From the NCBI GenBank assembly GCA_030621845.1, contig JAUXHA010000005.1, positions 1 to 57,664 on the forward strand: a stretch of 57,664 bases of DNA, in the 5' to 3' direction. A model generated the notes under the pieces. It did not search any database and was not told the origin of the DNA. It saw only the letters and a list, made by a program, of their open reading frames with translations. Made by a program: the position numbers and the translations under genes. Below, piece by piece: positions 24,657 to 33,003 of the stretch (the stretch's first letter is position 1; each line of letters opens with the position of its first letter). This stretch comes from Spongiibacteraceae bacterium. GTDB lineage: Bacteria; Pseudomonadota; Gammaproteobacteria; Pseudomonadales; Dasaniaceae.

Positions 24657-25655
24657 ATGCCCAGATCAAGGAAGACGCTAATTTCTCTCGAAACCACCTC
24701 TTATTACCACTGTTCATCACGCTGTGTCCGCCGCGCCTTTTTGTGCGGGGAAGACCCCATCTCTGGCCAATCTTTCGAACACCGCCGCCAGTGGATTGAA
24801 GACAAACTACTCTTTCTGGCAGAAATTTTTGCACTCGACTTATGTGCCTATGCGGTGATGCACAATCACTATCACGTGGTGTTGTTTGTGGACAAGGCCA
24901 GCGCTGAAAACTGGGACAAACGGCAAGTGATCAGCCGATGGCATCAGCTATTCAAAGGAAACACCTTCAGCCAGCGTTATCTCAAGGGTGAACTGCTCAC
25001 CACCGAGGAGCTGGCGATAATCGATAGCTTAGTTGAACTCTGGCGAGCCAGGCTAATGAATATCAGCTGGTTTATGCGCATTATTAATGAAGGTATCGCT
25101 CGCCGCTCCAACAAAGAAGACCACTGTACCGGACGCTTCTGGGAAGGTCGTTTTAACAGTCAGGCATTGCTGGATGAAAAAGCCCTCATCGCCTGTGCCG
25201 CATACGTTGATTTAAACCCCATTCGCGCCAGAATAGCGACGGGATTAAGTGACTCAACACATACCAGTATCCAGCGCCGCTGTCAGCAGGCCAAACTAAC
25301 CCATCAGCCCAACCATCCCAATCAACAGGCGCCGGGCCTGCTACCTTGCGTGGGAAATATCCGACAAAATATGCCCAAAGGGTTACCCATCAGGCTTACG
25401 GATTATCTGGAACTGGTGGATTGGACCGGTAAGATACAAAGAGAAGACAAACGCGGCGACATAGCCACTAGCGCACCACCCATCCTCGATCAATTGCAGA
25501 TCGATCCTAAACACTGGTGTTATCTCTGCCAAAATTTTGAGAGCCGCTTTAAAAACCTGGTTGGCGCATCGCACCATGTGCAACGAGCCTGCCAGCAGCT
25601 CGGCCTACGGTGGACTCATGGTATCAAAGCCTGCCGTGAAGCCTTTCCTGCCTAA
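24657..25655 (+). CDS. HUH (Y1, IS200-like/RAYT-type) transposase
   Basis: A 332-residue single-strand transposase. Residues 69-73 read HNHYH, the metal-binding HUH motif. The later AAYVDLNPIRARI places the catalytic Tyr in the helix usual for REP-associated transposases. Between them is GRFWEGRFNSQALLDE, the conserved RAYT stretch. The C-terminal third (from about 210) is an extension with several Cys and His residues (CYLCQNFESRF, HHVQRACQQLG). The start is the ATG at 24657, with AAGGA 7 bases upstream. The frame is intact. Short repeats in opposite orientations flank it, as expected if the protein acts on REP-like hairpins rather than on long terminal repeats. Confidence 0.88.
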   Translation: MPRSRKTLISLETTSYYHCSSRCVRRAFLCGEDPISGQSFEHRRQWIEDKLLFLAEIFALDLCAYAVMHNHYHVVLFVDKASAENWDKRQVISRWHQLFKGNTFSQRYLKGELLTTEELAIIDSLVELWRARLMNISWFMRIINEGIARRSNKEDHCTGRFWEGRFNSQALLDEKALIACAAYVDLNPIRARIATGLSDSTHTSIQRRCQQAKLTHQPNHPNQQAPGLLPCVGNIRQNMPKGLPIRLTDYLELVDWTGKIQREDKRGDIATSAPPILDQLQIDPKHWCYLCQNFESRFKNLVGASHHVQRACQQLGLRWTHGIKACREAFPA

Positions 25656-25813
25656 ACCCCCAGACACCTCTACCCCAACGCTCCTTGCATAGCTGAGGCG
25701 ATATCGCTGTGCCAATTTTTGTGTTTAAAGCTTTTTGTTTAAAAAAACAGCCTACTAAAATTATAAAAAAAGCCTTCCAATAAAAATCACGTGTTTTTCA
25801 ATCGAAAAAACAT

Positions 25814-25834
25814 TCGCTCATCAGGTTTGAGCGA
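25814..25834. repeat. Perfect 7-base stem-loop right of the transposase
   Basis: TCGCTCA and TGAGCGA enclose the loop TCAGGTT. It lies about 160 bases after the transposase stop and 26 bases before the right-hand repeats. It could be a terminator without a U run or the hairpin recognised by the transposase. Confidence 0.45.
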
Positions 25835-25859
25835 TGAGAGTCTCTGATTTAGCCGCGGT

Positions 25860-25925
25860 CTATGGGTGTCCTGGAACTAGACCACTAAGGAACAAGACTA
25901 TGGGTGTCTAAGAACTAGACCACTA
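25860..25925 (+). repeat. Two 28-base direct repeats at the right flank of the transposase
   Basis: Copies at 25860-25887 and 25898-25925 match at 25 of 28 positions and are 10 bases apart. Each begins CTATGGGTGTC and ends AACTAGACCACTA. CTATGGGTGTCC is the exact inverse complement of GGACACCCATAG, present twice on the left flank (24487-24498 and 24520-24531). The last three bases of copy two form the TAG stop codon of the minus-strand acyl-CoA dehydrogenase. Confidence 0.85.
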
Positions 25926-27113
25926 CCCCGGCAAACCTAATTGTTTGGCAATCAGGTTCATTTGTACTTCCGTGGTACCGCCACCAATCGATAATGCCTT
26001 GTTCATCAGGAACTGGCGGGTTAGCTGTAACTCGTCTTCACTAAAACCCTCTCCTTCCCAGCCCAGGCCCTGAGTGCCCAGCAGCGCAATCAGCAATTCA
26101 TCGCGGTGCTTATCCTCTTCCGTGGCGTAGGCCTTGAAGTAGGATAACGAACGCTTGTCCAGGATACCGGCCATGCCTTCTTCATAGGCACGGCGATGGG
26201 ACAGTCCCATTGACTGGGTGTTCATCAGGTGCTGGGTTAAACGGTCACGCAAATAAGGGTCGGCTAGCTTGCCGTCATCCGCCAGAGAAAGATAATGCTG
26301 GGCATATTCCACCACGGTATAAGGTAATCGGGGCATGAACTCCTGAATTTTTGACATCATCTCCCGCTCATGTACCAACAGCGCCTTGGCCACGGACCAA
26401 CCCTGATTGAGCTCATGCACCAGGTTCTGTTTGGGCACTTTGACATTGTCAAAAAAGGTGTCACAAAAATCATCATTGCCATTCAACAAGGTGACAGGTC
26501 TGACTTCAACACCCGGAGCTTTCATATCAATCAATAAAAAACTAATGCCCTGTTGTTTCTTCGGCGCATCAAAATCGGTTCGCACCAGCACAAATACCCA
26601 ATCCGACTTATGGCCATCGGTGGTCCAGCTCTTTTGACCATTGACCAGATAGTGATCACCCATATCCTCACACTTGCAACGCAGGCTGGCCAGATCAGAT
26701 CCGGCACCGGGCTCACTGTAACCCTGACACCAGCGCACTTCTCCACGGGCGATTCTGGGTAAGTGCTCCAGTTTTTGTTCTTCATTGCCGAACTCCAGCA
26801 ATGCTGGCCCCAACATCCACAAGCCATGACCCGTCAAGGGCATACGGCAGCCCAGTTTTTTCATGGCCTTCTTCAGGACTTTTTCTTCTTTGGCACTTAA
26901 ACCACCGCCGCCGTACTGCTTTGGCCAGGAGGGTACTGTCCAGCCTTTATCAGCCATACGCTTCAGCCACAGCTTGGCATCCTCGGAAGGAAACACGCAC
27001 TTGCTCCCACCGTAGACCAACTCATCAGCCTTGGCAGGAGTACGTTGTGATGGCGGACAATTTTCTTCCAGCCAGGCGGTCACTTCATTTTTAAACTGCT
27101 CAAGATCACTCAC
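25923..27113 (-). CDS. Acyl-CoA dehydrogenase, alpha-type without an adjacent partner
   Basis: A 396-residue paralogue of the dehydrogenase at 3124-4317; the two read alike throughout (QGYSEPGAGSDLASL and FFDNVKVPK in both). It has the same features: a Glu in the LLVHEREM helix, a C-terminal GGGTTEVQ, and TQGLGWE where QxxGGxG is expected. It is therefore the kind of subunit that should need a beta partner, yet no beta-type gene is beside it. It is followed, in transcription order, by the transposase repeats, which supply its stop codon, and is preceded by an LLM oxidoreductase 9 bases away. FAD-dependent alpha,beta-oxidation of an acyl-CoA is expected. Confidence 0.88.
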   Translation of the reverse strand: MSDLEQFKNEVTAWLEENCPPSQRTPAKADELVYGGSKCVFPSEDAKLWLKRMADKGWTVPSWPKQYGGGGLSAKEEKVLKKAMKKLGCRMPLTGHGLWMLGPALLEFGNEEQKLEHLPRIARGEVRWCQGYSEPGAGSDLASLRCKCEDMGDHYLVNGQKSWTTDGHKSDWVFVLVRTDFDAPKKQQGISFLLIDMKAPGVEVRPVTLLNGNDDFCDTFFDNVKVPKQNLVHELNQGWSVAKALLVHEREMMSKIQEFMPRLPYTVVEYAQHYLSLADDGKLADPYLRDRLTQHLMNTQSMGLSHRRAYEEGMAGILDKRSLSYFKAYATEEDKHRDELLIALLGTQGLGWEGEGFSEDELQLTRQFLMNKALSIGGGTTEVQMNLIAKQLGLPG

Positions 27114-27122
27114 AGCAAGTAC

Positions 27123-28133
27123 CTATAGTTTCGCTTTTAACGCTGTTAATAAAGCCATCAATAACTCGGTATCGGGCTGGTAAATCACCGGGCTTACACG
27201 TTCCATTTTACCACCACAACGGTCGGCCATTTTTTGTGCCACCTCATCTGGCGTGCCCACGACGGCAAAAGTATGGAGTATTTCATCTGTTACTGAGGCG
27301 GCCATCTCCATCCACTTACCCTCACGAACCATCTGTGTCCACTGCTCCTGCATTCCCTCCCAACCGTGTACTTCCAATACCGGCCTATACGCCGGCGTGG
27401 AGCCATAAAAGGCTATTTGACTACGAGCGGAAAAGATCGCTGATTCTAACTGCTCATCATTTAAACCGGTCGCGGTAACCACCTGAGCCGAAATATCAAA
27501 ATCACTTCGCGCTTTCCCCGCCTTATCCAAACCGCGCTGCAGTGCGGGCATGGATAGCTCATCAAAAGATTTAACGCTGTGAAAAGGATGTACAAAATAA
27601 CCGTCACTGACCTCCGCCGCTGCCTCGGTCATTTTCGGCCCGACTCCCGCCATATAAATCTTCGGCGCACCGTAGGGATTTGCTTCGGGACTAAAGGTCG
27701 GATTCATCAGCGTATGCTGGTAGTACTCACCCTCAAATTTCAAGCGCTCACCCGTCTGCCAACAATTCCAGATTTCCTTGGTGGCCAGCACGATCTCACG
27801 CATACGCGTCACCGGTTTCCCCCAGGGCATACTGAAACGACGTTCTACATGTGCCTTCACCTGAGTACCCAGGCCAAGAATAAAACGTCCTTTGGATAGC
27901 AACTGTAAATCATTACCCAAATAAGCCAGGCTCATCGGATTACGGGCAAATGCCACAGCAATCGATGTCATCAAATCCATTTTTTCTGTGCTCATGGCCG
28001 CCGCGGCGATTGCAATAAAGGGATCGTTCTGGCCTTCGAAGCTATACGCGCCATCAAAACCGGCCTGTTCCAACTCACCCGCCATTTCACCAACTTTAAC
28101 CGGATCAAACATTAAGGAAGCATCAATTTTCAT
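27123..28133 (-). CDS. LLM-class oxidoreductase, TIGR03617 type (F420-linked family)
   Basis: A 336-residue luciferase-like TIM-barrel protein. MKIDASLMFDPVKVGEMAGELEQ-type opening, the YSFEGQNDPF strand, SIAVAFARNPM and RFILGLGTQVKAHVERRF are all typical of the TIGR03617 group, which was defined in F420-using actinobacteria. Whether this organism makes F420 is unknown; FMN is an alternative. It sits between an acyl-CoA dehydrogenase (9 bases) and a crotonase-like gene (77 bases) on the same strand, a set often seen in lipid or steroid catabolic regions. The reaction is unknown. Confidence 0.8.
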   Translation of the reverse strand: MKIDASLMFDPVKVGEMAGELEQAGFDGAYSFEGQNDPFIAIAAAAMSTEKMDLMTSIAVAFARNPMSLAYLGNDLQLLSKGRFILGLGTQVKAHVERRFSMPWGKPVTRMREIVLATKEIWNCWQTGERLKFEGEYYQHTLMNPTFSPEANPYGAPKIYMAGVGPKMTEAAAEVSDGYFVHPFHSVKSFDELSMPALQRGLDKAGKARSDFDISAQVVTATGLNDEQLESAIFSARSQIAFYGSTPAYRPVLEVHGWEGMQEQWTQMVREGKWMEMAASVTDEILHTFAVVGTPDEVAQKMADRCGGKMERVSPVIYQPDTELLMALLTALKAKL

Positions 28134-28209
28134 AAACGTAAACTCTTCTATTGTTAGTCAATGTCACTTCAGCAAGAGTGACGTTAAAATTGCAAACCGG
28201 TAGAAAGGC

Positions 28210-29013
28210 CTAAAATTCATCCAGCCAATCATTATTAATTGACGACGCCCAATTGGGATCACGTCGCTCAAAGTAAGCCATACCGCCTTCCACTGCATCT
28301 GGGCCGGAGATACTATGATGCAAAGCTTTGGTTTCTGAAGCAATAAACTGTGGCAATGTTTGATCCTGGCCCTGCCAGATCAATTTTTTATGCAGGCCCA
28401 TCGTCAGCGGCGCGCAATTTACCGCCATATCATGGGCAATTTCCAGAGCCGCGTCCAGCACCTGGTCGGCAGCTAATACGCGTCCGGCCAAACCCCATTC
28501 CCCTGCCTGCTTACCGCTAACACGCTCAGCGCGAACAATCATTTCAAAGGCACGTTCAAAACCAATCAAGCGTGGCAGCACATAACCGATGGCAAAGTCT
28601 GCCACCACGCCACGGCGATTTTGCAAAAAGCCATACTTGGCCTCCTCGGCAAAGATCCGCATATCACACTGCGCCGCAATGCCCAGGCCAACGCCTATAG
28701 CATGGCCACTGCAGGCCGCAATAACCGGCTTGCGTACATCCCAGGCCTGAAAGCTCAGCGGGCAAGAACTGAAGTCCATCACGCCCTTGGTCTTAAAGGT
28801 ATCCCCCTCGGCGCTTAATTCTGCACCAGCACAAAACGCCTTGCCAGCGCCAGTAACAACCACTACCCGAACATCATCATCCTCGTCACAACGGCGATAG
28901 GCATCGCCCAAACCCTCCATCATGCCATTGGTAAACGTATTCAGTGCATCGGGACGATTAAAGGTAATCAGGCCAATACCATCAGTAATTTCAAAAAGGA
29001 TATCGTCGCTCAT
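28210..29013 (-). CDS. Crotonase-family protein lacking both hydratase glutamates
   Basis: A 267-residue crotonase-fold protein. The oxyanion loops (GKAFCAGAELS and CSGHAIGVGLGIAAQCD) are present. At the first catalytic Glu position it has Gly (VGLGIAAQ), and at the second it reads NRRGVVADF. Related actinobacterial members have RRGIVPEA there, so Asp stands where Glu is usual. It is unlikely to be a classical enoyl-CoA hydratase and may isomerise, decarboxylate or hydrolyse a CoA ester instead. It is the first gene of the minus-strand set and divergent from an AraC regulator. Confidence 0.82.
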   Translation of the reverse strand: MSDDILFEITDGIGLITFNRPDALNTFTNGMMEGLGDAYRRCDEDDDVRVVVVTGAGKAFCAGAELSAEGDTFKTKGVMDFSSCPLSFQAWDVRKPVIAACSGHAIGVGLGIAAQCDMRIFAEEAKYGFLQNRRGVVADFAIGYVLPRLIGFERAFEMIVRAERVSGKQAGEWGLAGRVLAADQVLDAALEIAHDMAVNCAPLTMGLHKKLIWQGQDQTLPQFIASETKALHHSISGPDAVEGGMAYFERRDPNWASSINNDWLDEF

Positions 29014-29176
29014 GGAAACTCCGTGTCAGATCGATAGAAAGCTTGCTAAAACCCAAGCTGCTTTAGCTATAAGGCGTTCAATTATGCTATTGTGCGAATA
29101 ACTTCTTCCAGTCACTTTAAAACAAATAAGGCTGTGCCGCGATTGTTACAACGGCCAGATAATACTAACGTTCAGT

Positions 29177-30247
29177 ATGTCAGAAATTTCCAGCCAATAC
29201 CTACTTACCCTTACCCAGCAACTAGAGCATATTGGGGTAAGCAGTAACATTATTAAGCAAAGCCTGGGCATGGACGTTACCGCAATAAAAAAATATGCTG
29301 ATGACCGGCAAGTCGTTCCCGTAGAAATCTATGGCCGCTTATACCAGCTTTACCTGCAACAGATGAACGCTGAAAACTTTGCCTTTCCCAACCAGATCGG
29401 TGAAACCATGGGTCGCTACCAAATGCTGCTAGCATTGATGGTCAATAGCGACACGCTGCAGTCGGCGCTGCGTAAATTGCATGATTTTTATCAAACATTT
29501 TCTACCGCCAAACAGTTAGTTCATTATCACCACAGCGAAACCGGTTCCATTCACTGTGAACTGACTATGCTAATGCAGGGACAATATCGCAACACCGAAC
29601 AACAAACCACCATCGCTGCCAATCTGGCGGTAGCTTTTCATCGTATCTTATGTTGGCTAACTGATACCCAACTGCCTCTACTCTCGGTCGATCTTGAAGG
29701 CCCCAACCCTACTGATAACAGCAACTACCTCTCGCTATTTAACTGCCCGGTTAATTTCTCCTGCGCTACCACTCAACTGGTCTATTCAGGGAAGCTACTC
29801 ACATATGGCATTGTACAAACAGAGCAGAGCCTGCAGCAATTTTTACTGGACTTCCCCGCCCCCCTGTTTACTCTCCCCAATCATAGCGAGCAGCTACTTG
29901 GCAGCAAAATACAATCCCTGATTCTCCATAACCTGCAACATCACCTACTCACACTCGACGAAATCAGCAACATGCTCAACATGAAGCCTGCGCAGGTCAA
30001 AATACGTTTGAAACATGCTGGCACCAGCTTTCATAAACTGGTTGAAAGCGTCCGCAGGAAACGGGCTATCGAATTACTCAGCCAATCCACGCTGGAATTG
30101 AGCCAAATCGCCGATTTACTAGGATTTCCTGCCACCAGTGCCTTTCATCGCTCCTTCAAACGCTGGACCGGTAAAACCCCGGGGGCGCTCCGGAAGGAAT
30201 ACTCCGAGCAGAGTAACCAGAAGCCACGCCCACCCTCGTCACTGTAA
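29177..30247 (+). CDS. AraC-family transcription regulator
   Basis: A 356-residue regulator. The N-terminal two thirds looks like the arabinose-binding-like domain found in OruR/ArgR-type AraC proteins (GxTMGRYQMLLALMVNS region, Leu/Gln-rich). The C-terminus carries two helix-turn-helix units: LLTLDEISNMLNMKPAQVKI, then LSQIADLLGFPATSAFHRSF and the closing KRWTGKTPGALRKEY. It is divergent from the crotonase-LLM-dehydrogenase set across a 160-base spacer, so it probably controls that set in response to a lipid-derived effector. No good ribosome site precedes the ATG. Confidence 0.9.
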   Translation: MSEISSQYLLTLTQQLEHIGVSSNIIKQSLGMDVTAIKKYADDRQVVPVEIYGRLYQLYLQQMNAENFAFPNQIGETMGRYQMLLALMVNSDTLQSALRKLHDFYQTFSTAKQLVHYHHSETGSIHCELTMLMQGQYRNTEQQTTIAANLAVAFHRILCWLTDTQLPLLSVDLEGPNPTDNSNYLSLFNCPVNFSCATTQLVYSGKLLTYGIVQTEQSLQQFLLDFPAPLFTLPNHSEQLLGSKIQSLILHNLQHHLLTLDEISNMLNMKPAQVKIRLKHAGTSFHKLVESVRRKRAIELLSQSTLELSQIADLLGFPATSAFHRSFKRWTGKTPGALRKEYSEQSNQKPRPPSSL

Positions 30248-30469
30248 ACAATCACACCCCCGCTTCGGCTCACGGTCACTGCCATTAAGGTATTATTCCC
30301 TGCCCTATTGTTAACCACGTTGGCAATAATCAGTGTAAGTGGCATTAGTCCACAGGGTAGACGCCAATAATCGCCACGATTGCGCTATACTGCATGCTGG
30401 TATGGCAGACTTGCTTGAGGCGGCCTTACTTTAACCTGTCATTCATCGCATAAGGCCATCCAAGGACCT

Positions 30470-32605
30470 ATGGACGAACGTAATAGTCCACATACCAGCC
30501 TGCATAAGGATCGTATCCTCAGGAGCAGTCGTGACCTGATTCTGAAATGGGCGCGGGTGGGCTATATTGCCTTTCAGGACCGGCTCAACGAACAGCTGTT
30601 CCAGATGGCCGAAAAATCAGGCAACAATGAGGACCAGCGTCGTTATTTCCATGCCCGCGAGGAGGCAAAGCGAGCACAAAAACCCACCCTTGATCAATTT
30701 TTGCTCCACCTCGATGATGCCTTCGACAACTATGAAAATCAAAAACCCACGAGTTCAGACTTCTCGGTAAAAACCAGTGAAAGCGATGAAACACTGTCAC
30801 TGGTCGATAACAGTCAACTTGAGCAGTCCCTGGCCATTGGCACCATGAGCCGCCGCCTCAGCGCGGATTGCTCTGAGGCCATTTATGCTATTAACCAGCG
30901 CCTGTCAGCATTGCGCGGTGGCAACAAAATCAACGAACAGGGAAACCCTGTCGCGCCGGGAGTATTTGCAGAAGGTATGCAAAAATCGCTCTCTGTACTT
31001 ATGCTGGATAATCGTATTCTGCTGGCCTTTTATAAAATTTTTGATGGCGCCTTTATGCATGAGGCGAACAAACTGTACGAGCTACTCAATCACCACTTTG
31101 AAAAACAAGGCCTGCTCCCTAACCTGGGTTATGAAGTAAAGAAAAATCCTGTAGAGCAGCTCCCCGAAGAGCTACAGGCACAGGCTAGCCAGGGCTCTGT
31201 AGCTCACCAGATCAACCTGATCGAAACCATTCGCCAACTACAACTGCAACTACGACCTGCCCTCGCCTCCAGCGGTATTATTCCAGCCACCCTGCCATCG
31301 GCAAAAATTATCAGCGGCCTGCAACAATTGCAGATCAATGCCGGCCTGCAACTGACTTCACTGGAAACACCCCAGTCGGTAATCAGCAGTGATACCAAGG
31401 CCCTGCGCGCAAGAGCCTCACTAGCGGCAAAGCGATCGGATGACGTGGATAAGAGCGTTGTTGAAATTGTCGGCTTGTTATTTGAATATATGCTCAAAGG
31501 TGAACAGCTCCCTGATTCAATAAAGTCCCTGTTGAGCTATCTGCATACACCCTATTTGAAAATTGCCCTCATCGATAAAGAATTTTTCAATCACCCACAA
31601 CATCCTGCACGGCAATTACTGAATAGCCTGGTCGCAGCCGGTGAACGCTGGGTTGAACCCAAGGGAAACCATAAAAACGATGTCTACCAGCAAATCAAAC
31701 TGGTGGTTGAGAAACTGCTAAGCGATTTCGATAATGACGTGCGGCTTTTTTCAGAACTGGCTTTTGGCTTCAACCAGTACCTGCGTCAGCACGCCCGCCG
31801 TATTCGACTGGCGGAAAAACGTGCCACGCAGGCTGCCGAGGGCGAGAACAAACTGAAAGAAATTCGCCTCAAGGTTAAATGTTATCTCGAGAAAAAAACT
31901 GCCAATATCGACTTACCCGAGTGCATACAAACCATACTGTTTGAAGTCTGGGCCAATTTTCTTTCATTTAATTTATTGCGTTTTGGTTCCCAAAGCAGCC
32001 AATGGAAGGATGCCACCCAGGCAGTGGATGACTTAACCGCCTATATACATCCCAGCATTAACCGCAATGCGGAAAAACTGGCGCTACTGGATGACACGCT
32101 GCCTGCCACCCTGAAGTCAGGCTTTGATACCGTGGGCTACGATGAAATCCAGGGCAGCAAACTACTGGGCGAAATGCTGGCGATTCATAAGCGCGTGATT
32201 AACAACCGCGCCAGCGATACGGCGTCACCCGAGGCGGCTACAATTAAAGCCGATATCGAAACCGTACTGACCGGCGACAGCCAGCAACAAGAACCCCAGG
32301 ACGAAACCCTGACATCCCTGAAACAACTGGAATTCGGCACCTGGTTTATCTTCAATGCCGACAAAGGTAAAGAGCAACAACATCGCTTAAAACTGGCCTG
32401 GTCAAATACAATCACCATGCACTTTATGTTCGTTAATCGCATGGGACAGCAAGTGTCCGTAAAAACCGGCCGTCAACTCAGCGCCGACATTCGCGCCGGA
32501 CACATCAAGCTACTCAGTACGCTGAGTGAAAAACCTTTTTTCGAGCAAGCATTCGAGAGAATTCTCGAAAGCTTCAATAGAAGAACCAGAAAAGTTACGC
32601 AATAA
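30470..32605 (+). CDS. DUF1631 family protein
   Basis: A 711-residue soluble, mostly helical protein of the DUF1631 family. Characteristic segments are LPDSIKSLLSYLHTPYLKIA, DKEFFNHPQHPARQLLN and VEKLLSDFDNDV. The C-terminus (about 620-705) is beta-rich and contains FVNRMGQQV. The middle is low in motifs and coiled-coil-like. Function is unknown; in Pseudomonas-like bacteria these genes often sit by PilZ genes, as here (3-base gap), which points to cyclic-di-GMP signalling or envelope regulation. A second member, cut by the window edge, is at 56288-57664. Confidence 0.88.
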   Translation: MDERNSPHTSLHKDRILRSSRDLILKWARVGYIAFQDRLNEQLFQMAEKSGNNEDQRRYFHAREEAKRAQKPTLDQFLLHLDDAFDNYENQKPTSSDFSVKTSESDETLSLVDNSQLEQSLAIGTMSRRLSADCSEAIYAINQRLSALRGGNKINEQGNPVAPGVFAEGMQKSLSVLMLDNRILLAFYKIFDGAFMHEANKLYELLNHHFEKQGLLPNLGYEVKKNPVEQLPEELQAQASQGSVAHQINLIETIRQLQLQLRPALASSGIIPATLPSAKIISGLQQLQINAGLQLTSLETPQSVISSDTKALRARASLAAKRSDDVDKSVVEIVGLLFEYMLKGEQLPDSIKSLLSYLHTPYLKIALIDKEFFNHPQHPARQLLNSLVAAGERWVEPKGNHKNDVYQQIKLVVEKLLSDFDNDVRLFSELAFGFNQYLRQHARRIRLAEKRATQAAEGENKLKEIRLKVKCYLEKKTANIDLPECIQTILFEVWANFLSFNLLRFGSQSSQWKDATQAVDDLTAYIHPSINRNAEKLALLDDTLPATLKSGFDTVGYDEIQGSKLLGEMLAIHKRVINNRASDTASPEAATIKADIETVLTGDSQQQEPQDETLTSLKQLEFGTWFIFNADKGKEQQHRLKLAWSNTITMHFMFVNRMGQQVSVKTGRQLSADIRAGHIKLLSTLSEKPFFEQAFERILESFNRRTRKVTQ

Positions 32606-32608
32606 TCA

Positions 32609-32953
32609 ATGGATACTCGTATGGCAAGAAAGTTAGAGCGAAAAGAAATCAATCAAACCATCGATGTTATCGATGTCATTAACGGTGGGAAATTTGGTGA
32701 ACTGCTCAACATCACCGTTGAAGGCATCATGTTGATGACCAATGAAGAAATACCCACGCAATCCATTTACCAACTCTGTATCAAACTGCCTATTGAGCTC
32801 CACGGCACGAATACTGTTGAGTTAGGTGGTGATTGTCTCTGGTGTCGCAAAGACGAGAATTTTCATCGTTTCTGGGCCGGTTTCCAGATTATTGATGCCT
32901 CCGATACCGCGGTGAAACAAATCGAAGACCTTATAGCAGCTTACAGCAAATAG
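32609..32953 (+). CDS. PilZ domain protein (cyclic-di-GMP receptor candidate)
   Basis: A 114-residue single PilZ domain. The N-terminal RxxxR is present (R7-R11 in ARKLERKE), and the second motif reads NITVEG (34-39), the usual N/DxSxxG with Thr for Ser. Binding of cyclic-di-GMP is therefore plausible but not certain. It starts 3 bases after the DUF1631 stop, so the two proteins are probably made together and may interact. ATG 32621 is an alternative start that still keeps RxxxR. Confidence 0.82.
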   Translation: MDTRMARKLERKEINQTIDVIDVINGGKFGELLNITVEGIMLMTNEEIPTQSIYQLCIKLPIELHGTNTVELGGDCLWCRKDENFHRFWAGFQIIDASDTAVKQIEDLIAAYSK

Positions 32954-33003
32954 ACCACCGCTAGCCGTAGCCTACTATCAGCCAATTATTCTATGAGGAC
33001 AAC

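Noticed and set aside
25860-25925. Two 28-base repeats with a 10-base gap, like the start of a CRISPR array
   Set aside because: Only two copies, a spacer far too short, no cas genes, and the repeat core also occurs inverted left of the transposase.
25860-25925. Terminal inverted repeats of a DDE insertion sequence
   Set aside because: The encoded transposase is a single-strand HUH type that does not use such ends, and no DDE gene or fragment is present.
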